Shown here: positions 1-6,294 of the stretch, piece by piece
How positions within the stretch are numbered: the first letter of the stretch is position 1
Layout: each line of letters opens with the position of its first letter
Assembly (NCBI GenBank): GCA_029051445.1
Contig: JAIDKP010000247.1
Location: 1 to 8,103 of the forward strand
Source: Muribaculaceae bacterium
Lineage (GTDB): Bacteria > Bacteroidota > Bacteroidia > Bacteroidales > Muribaculaceae
Direction of reading: 5' to 3'
DNA: 8,103 bases
Position numbers and translations under genes: made by a program
Notes under the pieces: generated by a model
What the model was told of the DNA's origin: nothing
The model's input: only the letters and a program-made list of their open reading frames with translations
The model's database searches: none

Positions 1-1
1 C

Positions 2-1285
2 CGCACTATAGCACCGGATGTGACCGAGTATGGACGTCTTGTGTTTCCACGTCCGGTGGAGACGCTTGTGGATACAGGCCAGGGCGGTAATATAAGGATT
101 ATGTCGCTTGACCGTTGTCCGGAGCCTGTATGCCGTGTGACGGTCGTGTGGCCCGCGGGGCTTATGGACACCGGTGTATTGCCACCGGCATTGATGGCGG
201 CTGCGGCATTGAGGGAAGGTACCTCACGGCTGACGGCTTCTGAAATTTCATCAATGCTTGAGAGTAATGGGGCATGGCTTGCGTCTGAAACGGTGCAGGA
301 ATACACATACCTGCATCTTTATGCTCTCAACCGCAGGCTTGGGCCGGTTCTTGACGTATTGAGGGAAATCATAAACGATCCGGTTTTTCCCGAAGACCGC
401 ATCGATGCATTGCGTCAGCGCCACGCTGAGTCTGCACGTCAGAACCGCTGTCGGGTGTCATATATGGCGGATATCGCATTGCGTCCTCTGATGACCGGAA
501 AGAATCATATGCGTTCAAGAATCTCGTCGCCCGATGATATTCTGTCGGTGCAGGCATCGGATCTCGAGGTGTATTGGAAACACCTGAAAAATACATGTGC
601 TCCCACTGTGTGGATTGCTGGAAATGTGTCGGATGAGGTTATGAATGAGGTTTCGTCGTTTGTTGCCGGTCTGACGGCTTCTGCTGATGCCAGGCGTGTT
701 GTGAATGGCAAACCACTTTATAGTCCCGAGGCTAAAAATGAGGTCGTAACAGGAATCGAAGATGTGAAGCAGGCTGCTATTGCGATGGGGATGCCGGTTC
801 CTGGAGCAACCGATCGCGACCACATGCTGCTGCGTACGGCTGTCAGTGCTCTGGGAGGCTATTTCGGGAGCAGACTTAATGCCAACATCAGAGAAGATAA
901 AGGCCTGACCTACGGCATAGGTGCTAATCTGCGCATGTCGTCGCAGGGAACCTACCTCTACATCCAGGCTCAGGCCGATGAAGGCTATATCGACCGGGTT
1001 GTCGCTGAGACTGCTAAAGAGATGCGCGGTTTATGGGAAAACCCGTTGTCGGCTGCTGAAAAGGTGGCTGTCAGGAGAAATCTTCAGTCACGTCTTGCGG
1101 GGATGCTCGACTCTCCGTTTGCCACGCTTGACTATTGTCTTGCGATGCAGCAGACAGGAGTGGATCTTAGTTTCTTCGACCGCTCGCAGGATGCGCTTGA
1201 CTTTACGGCAGAGGATATAGCCCGTGTCGCACAGAAGTATCTTAACCCCGATAATCTGTCGGTTTCAATAGCTAAGAAATTATGA
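2..1285 (+). CDS. M16B peptidase-like protein, non-catalytic type, 5' end cut by window
   Basis: About 427 residues are visible. The frame is open to the left edge, and the in-frame GTG at 20 is probably internal, because the preceding codons (RTIAPD) look like the N-terminus I recall for Bacteroidales homologues; probably only a few residues are missing. The family is the M16 insulinase/processing-peptidase clan, made of paired half-barrels. In the N-terminal half, the place where the zinc motif HxxEH should be reads LMAAA (residues 64-68, just before LREGT), so zinc cannot bind. The C-terminal half keeps the family's Arg/Tyr substrate-binding pair in IREDKGLTYG (R297 and Y304, counting from base 2). 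This pattern fits the partner chain of a two-chain M16B peptidase, with the zinc chain encoded elsewhere. No signal peptide is visible, so a cytoplasmic location is likely. The stop overlaps the next gene's start (ATGA). The family call is firm; the partner role is inferred. Confidence 0.88.
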   Translation, partial: RTIAPDVTEYGRLVFPRPVETLVDTGQGGNIRIMSLDRCPEPVCRVTVVWPAGLMDTGVLPPALMAAAALREGTSRLTASEISSMLESNGAWLASETVQEYTYLHLYALNRRLGPVLDVLREIINDPVFPEDRIDALRQRHAESARQNRCRVSYMADIALRPLMTGKNHMRSRISSPDDILSVQASDLEVYWKHLKNTCAPTVWIAGNVSDEVMNEVSSFVAGLTASADARRVVNGKPLYSPEAKNEVVTGIEDVKQAAIAMGMPVPGATDRDHMLLRTAVSALGGYFGSRLNANIREDKGLTYGIGANLRMSSQGTYLYIQAQADEGYIDRVVAETAKEMRGLWENPLSAAEKVAVRRNLQSRLAGMLDSPFATLDYCLAMQQTGVDLSFFDRSQDALDFTAEDIARVAQKYLNPDNLSVSIAKKL

Positions 1286-1872
1286 AAGACTCATTGCACA
1301 ACGAGACTCCTGATACAGATATCCATGACGATCGCCGCTGGACGGTGCTTTCAAGCAAGTACTTGTGGAAACGGCCGTGGCTTACTGTGCGCCTTGAGCA
1401 TGTCAGGCTGGCCAACGGACTTGAGGCTCCTGAATTCTATATTCTGGAGTATCCTGACTGGGTAAATGTTATCGCCATAACCAAGGAGGGGGAGATGGTG
1501 ATGATACGTCAGTATCGTCACGGAGTGGATCGTTGTGACTATGAGCTTTGTGCCGGGGTGATAGAACCTGGCGAAGCCCCGGAGGCCGCAGCGCGCCGGG
1601 AGCTTCTTGAAGAAACGGGTTTCGGCGGCGGCGAGTGGAGCCAGATAGCTAAACTTGCTCCCAATCCATCTACACAGACCAATTGGTCTCACTCGTTTCT
1701 GGCTGTAGGTGTCGAGCGTATCGATTCACAGCATCTTGATGGTGCCGAGGATATCTCGGTGCATCTGATGAGCCGTGAGCAGGTATTGGAGCTGCTTCGC
1801 AGCGGTGAGATCATTCAGGCTCTGATGGCTGCTCCTCTGTGGAAATATTTTGCAAATTCAGGGCTGTTATGA
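1282..1872 (+). CDS. NUDIX hydrolase, ADP-ribose pyrophosphatase-like
   Basis: This 196-residue protein has a complete NUDIX box at residues 92-114: G, five residues, E, seven residues, then RELLEETGF. The glutamates of REllEE bind the divalent metal used to hydrolyse a nucleoside diphosphate linked to another moiety. The segment before it (IRQYRHGVDRCDYELCAG, 75-92) matches the RQYR...ELxAG pattern of ADP-ribose and sugar-nucleotide pyrophosphatases rather than MutT-type housecleaning enzymes. The N-terminus (WTVLSSKYLWKRPWLTVR) is also typical of that group. There is no signal peptide or membrane segment, so it should be cytosolic. The ATG at 1282 overlaps the upstream stop by four bases, and the gene's own stop overlaps the next start in the same way, implying coupled translation. 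The exact substrate cannot be read from sequence; ADP-ribose is most likely, and (p)ppGpp is a speculative alternative given the downstream gene. Confidence 0.92.
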   Translation: MKDSLHNETPDTDIHDDRRWTVLSSKYLWKRPWLTVRLEHVRLANGLEAPEFYILEYPDWVNVIAITKEGEMVMIRQYRHGVDRCDYELCAGVIEPGEAPEAAARRELLEETGFGGGEWSQIAKLAPNPSTQTNWSHSFLAVGVERIDSQHLDGAEDISVHLMSREQVLELLRSGEIIQALMAAPLWKYFANSGLL

Positions 1873-4073
1873 CTCTTATCAAGGAAAAAGAAGACCGCAT
1901 CGCAATTTCAGGGTATGCCAGGGACCTCGCCCGAGCACTCAGAGAAGTGGCGGTTGCCGGTGACATAGGGCGGATGCGCCGCCATGTCGAGGCTGCGCTT
2001 GAAGCCGGACTGGTCGATCGTGACAGCCACGGCATGCATCCGGTGGTGCGTGGGCTTGATACGGCTCTTACACTCTGCCGCAATGTGGCTCCGGACCGCA
2101 ATATGGTTGTGGCTACTCTTCTAAGTCGTATTGTCGGCACGGAGCTGACGGTCGATAGGATCCGTCAGGAATGGGGTGACGATATAGCAGGGCTTGTCGA
2201 GGGGCTGACACGTGTCGCATCGCTTTATGGAAAGGGAAATACTGTATTTACAGAGAATTTTCGCAATCTACTATTGACGTTTGCCCGCGATCTCCGGGTC
2301 ATAATCATAATGATTGTTGACCGTCTGGCATTGATGACGGCAATAAACCATCACCCTGACCATGATTTTGTCAGGGGAGTGGCACGTGAATCGGCTATGC
2401 TTTATGCTCCGCTGGCACACCGTCTGGGACTTTATGGCATGAAGTCTAAACTGGAGGATATGGCGCTGAAGTATACTCTGCGCGACACCTACACCATGAT
2501 CGCCCGCAAGCTCAATGCCACCAAAGTCGCCCGTGATGCCTATATTGCCGATTTCATCGCGCCGGTGAAACAGCGTCTTGAAAAAGAGGGGCTGAAGTTT
2601 GATATAAAGGGTCGCACGAAGAGTATCGCTTCCATCTACAACAAGATGAAGAAGCAGGGTACAGATCTCGACCGCATTTACGACCTCTTTGCCATACGTG
2701 TCATAATAGACACCCCTCCTGAACGGGAGAAAACCGATTGCTGGACAGCCTATTCGATCGTCACTGACATGTATCAGCCTAATCCGTCGAGGATGAAGGA
2801 CTGGATAAGCGTGCCGAAGAGCAATGGGTATGAGTCGCTGCATATCACGGTAATGGGGCCCGCCGGGCGATGGGTCGAGGTGCAGATACGTACACGCCGT
2901 ATGGATATGGTGGCAGAGCGTGGCCTTGCTGCACACTGGAAGTACAAGGGGCTGAAAGCCGAGAATAATCTCGATGCGTGGATGAACAACGTCCGCGACA
3001 TACTTGAAGCGGCCAAGGATGGAGAACAGTCGGACATGATGCGCGAACTGCGCATGGATGTCTACGATAACGAGGTCTTTGTGTTTACTCCCAAAGGCGA
3101 TCTTTACCGTCTGCCGCTCGGAGCGTCGTTGTTGGATTTCGCGTTTGCCATACACTCGCGTCTCGGATGCATCTGCACAGGTGGAAAAGTCAACGGGAAG
3201 AACGAGCGCCTCAGCTACCGCCTCCGAAGCGGTGATACTGTTGAGGTGATGACTTCGCCGCAGCAGACCCCGAAACAGGACTGGCTGTCGATTGTGGTCA
3301 CCTCAAAAGCGCGAAACAAGATCCGTCAGACTCTTAACGAGCGTGCCGGCCGGGAGGCTGAGCTTGGTAAGGAGCTTCTGGCCCGCCGTTTCAAAAACCG
3401 TAAGATCGATGTCGAGGAGGCCGTGCTGATGAAGGTGATAAAGAAGCTTGGTTTCAAGACTGTAACAGATTTCTACAGCGAGATACAGGCCGAACGTCTC
3501 GACCCGTCGTCAGTGATAGAGCGTTATCTTGAACTTGCTGCTCCTCAGGAGGCAGCGGAGAGAATCTCGGCAGAGGAATTCACGTTGCAGAATCAGGATG
3601 CTGACTCCGATCGCGGTCCCGGCAATGATGTTCTTGTCATTGGTGATAATGTAAAGGGGATAAGTTACAGACTGTCGAAGTGCTGTAACCCGATATACGG
3701 AGATGAAGTATTTGGTTTTGTGGCAAGTGACGGAGCTGTTAAGATACATCGTGACGACTGTCCGAATGCCATGCATCTGCGGCAGCGTTATCCTTACAGG
3801 GTGATTGCTGTGAGATGGTCAGGAAAGCTTGGTGCGTTGCTTGGAGTTTCGCTCCGCATTGTCGGGCGCGACGACATAGGTATCGTCACAAATATCACAT
3901 CGCTAATCGGCAAAGAAAAAAATGTGGTGTTGCGCAGTATCGCCATAGATTCTCACGACGGACTATTTCAGGGGCAACTCACGGTAGGTGTCCCCGACAA
4001 TGCGACTCTGCAGTCGCTGATAAAGAAAATTAAAACAGTAAAAGGTGTAAAGGATGTTGAAAGAAGTAAATAG
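1869..4073 (+). CDS. relA: RelA/SpoT homologue, (p)ppGpp synthetase with degenerate hydrolase domain
   Basis: This is a 734-residue long RSH protein of the stringent response, making (p)ppGpp from ATP and GDP/GTP. I chose ATG 1869 because it gives a four-base ATGA overlap with the NUDIX stop, as at the previous junction; ATG 1839 would add ten unlikely residues. The domains in order are as follows. The HD hydrolase fold (about 20-175) has the HD pair replaced by Ser86-Arg87, the ED pair by Gly-Thr, and the DRLHN motif by DRLAL. The synthetase (about 240-360) is intact, with GRTKSI, IYDLFAIRV, RMKD (308-311), SNGYESLH and EVQIRT. TGS spans about 403-462. A zinc-finger/CC region holds C605-C606, H627 and C631, and ACT spans about 659-731. 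The C-terminal half should allow ribosome binding and sensing of uncharged tRNA. Loss of the hydrolase residues points to a synthetase-only, RelA-type enzyme; a separate Rel/SpoT hydrolase would be expected elsewhere in the genome. Confidence 0.95.
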   Translation: MTLIKEKEDRIAISGYARDLARALREVAVAGDIGRMRRHVEAALEAGLVDRDSHGMHPVVRGLDTALTLCRNVAPDRNMVVATLLSRIVGTELTVDRIRQEWGDDIAGLVEGLTRVASLYGKGNTVFTENFRNLLLTFARDLRVIIIMIVDRLALMTAINHHPDHDFVRGVARESAMLYAPLAHRLGLYGMKSKLEDMALKYTLRDTYTMIARKLNATKVARDAYIADFIAPVKQRLEKEGLKFDIKGRTKSIASIYNKMKKQGTDLDRIYDLFAIRVIIDTPPEREKTDCWTAYSIVTDMYQPNPSRMKDWISVPKSNGYESLHITVMGPAGRWVEVQIRTRRMDMVAERGLAAHWKYKGLKAENNLDAWMNNVRDILEAAKDGEQSDMMRELRMDVYDNEVFVFTPKGDLYRLPLGASLLDFAFAIHSRLGCICTGGKVNGKNERLSYRLRSGDTVEVMTSPQQTPKQDWLSIVVTSKARNKIRQTLNERAGREAELGKELLARRFKNRKIDVEEAVLMKVIKKLGFKTVTDFYSEIQAERLDPSSVIERYLELAAPQEAAERISAEEFTLQNQDADSDRGPGNDVLVIGDNVKGISYRLSKCCNPIYGDEVFGFVASDGAVKIHRDDCPNAMHLRQRYPYRVIAVRWSGKLGALLGVSLRIVGRDDIGIVTNITSLIGKEKNVVLRSIAIDSHDGLFQGQLTVGVPDNATLQSLIKKIKTVKGVKDVERSK

Positions 4074-4905
4074 GTTCATGCTGCCCGGGATTGCACTGGG
4101 AGCTTTGTTTCTGGTTTCATCATGCGGTCAGTCGCCGGAGGAGAAGGCTGCCCGCAGTCTCTACGCACAGGCCGAGGCACATGCGCAAGCCGGCTCATAT
4201 GTTGTGGCTGTTCAGTTGCTTGACTCGATCGAACGCAACTATAAGGATCAGATTGATGTGCGTCGCGACGCGATGCATTTGCGTCCGGGTATAATTGAGG
4301 AAGCCACTCTTATTGAGATTTCTACCAACGACTCTCTGCAGGCCGAAATGCGCAAGGCCTATGAGGAGGCACTTCCGTCAATGAAAAAAGTAAACAGGGA
4401 GGAACTTGTCGAACCGTATTGGATAGCTGCCGACGGTAATAACGATAATTTTCTGAATACTACCGGTGTGCAGGCGCGTGTCAGTGCCGACGGTGAGTTC
4501 TATATGCTTTCCGAGGTTATCGGTGCCGGCAACCTTCATCACAATTCGTTTACACTTAAGACAAAATCAGGTGAATCAGTCTCTAGCGGTGTAGTTCCTT
4601 TTGACGGAGAACTTAATTATCGTATCTCCGGCTCTGAAACAGTGACTTACGATGCGGCACGCTGTGACTCTGTAGGCATGTTTGCCGAGCAGCATCAATC
4701 GACTCCGATGACGCTGATTTTCAATGGTGAGGATGGCAAGTCAAAAAGCATCAATTTAACTGCGAAACAGGTCGACGGGATTGCTGCCGCTTACCGTATG
4801 GGGCATGCTCTGACTCAGGGGCATCGTCTTGCGTTGCAGCGCAATATGCTTGAAAAGCGTCTTGCTATCGCCCGCGATCAGAAAGCTCGCACATTCCGCG
4901 AGTGA
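4054..4905 (+). CDS. Putative TPR-like lipoprotein, function unknown
   Basis: I do not recognise a named family for this 283-residue protein. It starts with a short basic n-region (MLKEVNRF), a hydrophobic stretch and the lipobox VSSC, giving lipidation at Cys24. The next residue is Gly, not Asp, which fits sorting to the outer membrane. ATG 4054 is preferred over ATG 4078 because only the former supplies the charged n-region; it overlaps the RSH gene by 20 bases. Residues about 30-75 form an alanine-rich helix pair resembling one TPR unit (AQAEAHAQAGSYVVAVQLLD). Residues about 115-235 look beta-rich, with GVQARVSADGEFYMLSEV and a run of polar turns. A charged helix ends the protein (about 237-283). 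It is the last gene of the operon. A cell-envelope role is inferred only from the lipobox; the link to its cytosolic operon partners is unclear. Confidence 0.85.
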   Translation: MLKEVNRFMLPGIALGALFLVSSCGQSPEEKAARSLYAQAEAHAQAGSYVVAVQLLDSIERNYKDQIDVRRDAMHLRPGIIEEATLIEISTNDSLQAEMRKAYEEALPSMKKVNREELVEPYWIAADGNNDNFLNTTGVQARVSADGEFYMLSEVIGAGNLHHNSFTLKTKSGESVSSGVVPFDGELNYRISGSETVTYDAARCDSVGMFAEQHQSTPMTLIFNGEDGKSKSINLTAKQVDGIAAAYRMGHALTQGHRLALQRNMLEKRLAIARDQKARTFRE

Positions 4906-5003
4906 TCTGACAGTGGCGTGAGTCGTGGCCGAGGCCGATGTGTGAGAGCTCCTGCAACAAGCATCAGAGCGGCAAGCGACAAAAGCAAGTGTTTTGTTTT
5001 CAT
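4878..5003 (-). CDS. Candidate small secreted or membrane peptide (41 aa), hypothetical
   Basis: This short ORF reads from ATG (5003-5001) to TGA (4880-4878). It begins MKTKHLLLSLAALMLVAGAL, a textbook signal-peptide or single membrane-segment start: Lys residues followed by about 15 hydrophobic residues. An Arg/Pro-rich tail (THRPRPRLTP and onward) follows, with no lipobox cysteine. It lies downstream of the minus-strand PLP enzyme gene, beyond the strong hairpin at 5030-5077, and its last 28 bases are antisense to the end of the lipoprotein gene. No convincing promoter or Shine-Dalgarno sequence is visible. It could be a real small protein, the remnant of a decayed exported-protein gene, or chance. 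The hydrophobic start is the only positive evidence. Confidence 0.3.
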   Translation of the reverse strand: MKTKHLLLSLAALMLVAGALTHRPRPRLTPLSDHSRNVRAF

Positions 5004-5029
5004 TCCGTATAAGATTAAACAAATTAACA

Positions 5030-5077
5030 GAGGGTGACACATATGGCCGGATTTTGACGGCCTTTTGTGTCACCCTC
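5030..5077. terminator. Nested hairpin, likely bidirectional transcription terminator
   Basis: A perfect 11-base inverted repeat (GAGGGTGACAC at 5030-5040 and GTGTCACCCTC at 5067-5077) encloses a second stem (GGCCG at 5045-5049 and CGGCC at 5058-5062) with an 8-base loop. The four positions between the stems on each side form two A-T pairs and two T-T mismatches, so the whole can fold as one long stem. On the + strand the inner stem is followed by TTTT. On the minus strand the full stem is followed by a T-rich stretch (TGTTAATTTGTTTAAT). It sits between two convergent operons, 124 bases after the + stop and 36 bases after the minus stop, the expected place for a shared terminator. Confidence 0.75.
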
Positions 5078-5113
5078 GTATACTTGATAACTTTTAGTAT
5101 GGCTCTTTTGTTC

Positions 5114-6289
5114 TCAGTTTCCGAGTGCCTGATCTATGTCGGCCACTATGTCGTCCATATCCTCAAGTCCGACAGAAATACGTATTGTAGTTTCCTTTAC
5201 ATCCATTGACCGGCGTTTCTCGGGATCAAACGGACCGAAGATTGTGCTCCACGGGTGTATGGCAAGTGTCTTGTTGTCGAACAGATTGGTCGCGCGTTTT
5301 ACTATCTGCAGGCGGTTCAGGAAGTCATAACATGCCTGTTCTGATGGCAGATCGATGGTCATCATCGCGCCTCCTGTCGGGCCGAACTGGCGTGCCGCGA
5401 TATCGTGGTATGGGTGTTCGGGAAGGCCTATATAGTTGACTTCGACAATGCCTTTCAATCCTTTGAGACGTTGTGCAAGCTCAAGAGCATTGGCACTCTG
5501 AAGCCTGTAGCGTGCGTCGAGGTTCTCGAGTCCGAGAGTCTGCATGTAGGCAGTGTGCGGGTTCATATAGGCTCCGAGATTCATGAGTGTGTCGAAGCGC
5601 ATCCGCTGTCTGAATCCCTCGATGTTGCCGTAGTCGATCACAAGGCCTCCTATCGAAGTGGCTCCGCCGGAGATGTATTTTGTGCTGGATATTATCTCGA
5701 TGTCTATTCCGAGTGCTTTTGAGTCGAACTCGGTGAAAGGAATGGCGGTAGTGTCGGCTACCACAGCCACACCACGTTTATGGGCGAGTGCTGCGACAGC
5801 AGGTATGTCGGCTACTTCGAGTTGCGGATTAGTCACTATCTCAAGAAACACGCATGAAGTGTTGTCGTCGATAGCTGCCTCGACGGCGTTCAGGTCTGTC
5901 AGATCTATGCAGCGTGCCTCGACGCCGAAACGGCTGAGTGTTCCGGTGATGAGTGCAAACGTGTTTCCGAAAAGATGCCGCGAGGTGACTATGTTCTGTC
6001 CGGCCGACGTCAGGGTAATGAGTACGTTGGATATTGCAGCCATACCGGAGTTTACGGCAACTACATCTATCGCTCCGGTGAGAGCTTTTATGCGGTCCTC
6101 GAAGTGTATGACCGTGGGGTTGGTCACACGCGAGTAGTCGGGATCATCGCTGCGGCCGCAGAAAGAGTCGGCCATCTTGTCGGTGTCGGGAAACTCATAG
6201 GCGCAGGTGTGGTATACCGGCATGGCAATTGCCCCATAGGCATCGCCCCGACGGAATCCGGTGTGAATGGCTTTGGTCTGCTTTTTCAT
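5114..6289 (-). CDS. PLP-dependent Cys/Met metabolism enzyme, O-acetylhomoserine sulfhydrylase-like
   Basis: This 391-residue protein is in the cystathionine gamma-synthase/methionine gamma-lyase fold family of cytosolic PLP enzymes. Visible landmarks are Y52-S53-R54 in YSRVTNPT (PLP-phosphate binding from the neighbouring subunit), SGMAAI (81-86), D179 (pairs with the pyridine nitrogen), the Schiff-base Lys204 in SSTKYISGG, and R370 in RISVGLED (substrate carboxylate). The C-terminal stretch NLFDNKTLAIHPWSTI resembles O-acetylhomoserine sulfhydrylases (MetY) more than cystathionine enzymes, although the protein is shorter than the roughly 430 residues usual there. The position normally held by the PLP-stacking Tyr is Phe107 (HLFGNT). 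It could be a sulfhydrylase, a methionine gamma-lyase or a cystathionine lyase; sequence alone does not decide. It starts 5 bases after the OPT transporter stop and is surely co-transcribed with it. The ATG is preceded by A-rich sequence without a Shine-Dalgarno motif. Confidence 0.93.
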   Translation of the reverse strand: MKKQTKAIHTGFRRGDAYGAIAMPVYHTCAYEFPDTDKMADSFCGRSDDPDYSRVTNPTVIHFEDRIKALTGAIDVVAVNSGMAAISNVLITLTSAGQNIVTSRHLFGNTFALITGTLSRFGVEARCIDLTDLNAVEAAIDDNTSCVFLEIVTNPQLEVADIPAVAALAHKRGVAVVADTTAIPFTEFDSKALGIDIEIISSTKYISGGATSIGGLVIDYGNIEGFRQRMRFDTLMNLGAYMNPHTAYMQTLGLENLDARYRLQSANALELAQRLKGLKGIVEVNYIGLPEHPYHDIAARQFGPTGGAMMTIDLPSEQACYDFLNRLQIVKRATNLFDNKTLAIHPWSTIFGPFDPEKRRSMDVKETTIRISVGLEDMDDIVADIDQALGN

Positions 6290-6294
6290 TTTGG

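Noticed and set aside
1839..1868. Longer N-terminus for the RSH protein from ATG 1839
   Set aside because: The ten extra residues encoded within the NUDIX gene do not resemble RSH sequence, and ATG 1869 gives the same ATGA overlap as the preceding junction.
2271..3155. Minus-strand ORF of 294 codons within the RSH gene
   Set aside because: It is antisense to conserved synthetase and TGS coding sequence, has no recognisable domain, and is an open-frame shadow.
5004..5030. Bacteroidetes-type promoter (TAnnTTTG) before the small minus-strand ORF
   Set aside because: TTAATTTG on the minus strand is only an approximate match, no TTTG element lies at the right distance upstream, and it adjoins the hairpin.
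5080..5100. Second small hairpin ATACT/AGTAT
   Set aside because: Only five A/T-rich base pairs with an 11-base loop; too weak to call as a separate terminator.
5658..6137. Plus-strand ORF of 159 codons opposite the PLP enzyme gene
   Set aside because: It is antisense to conserved PLP-binding motifs, has low-complexity Ser/Ala composition, and no recognisable family.
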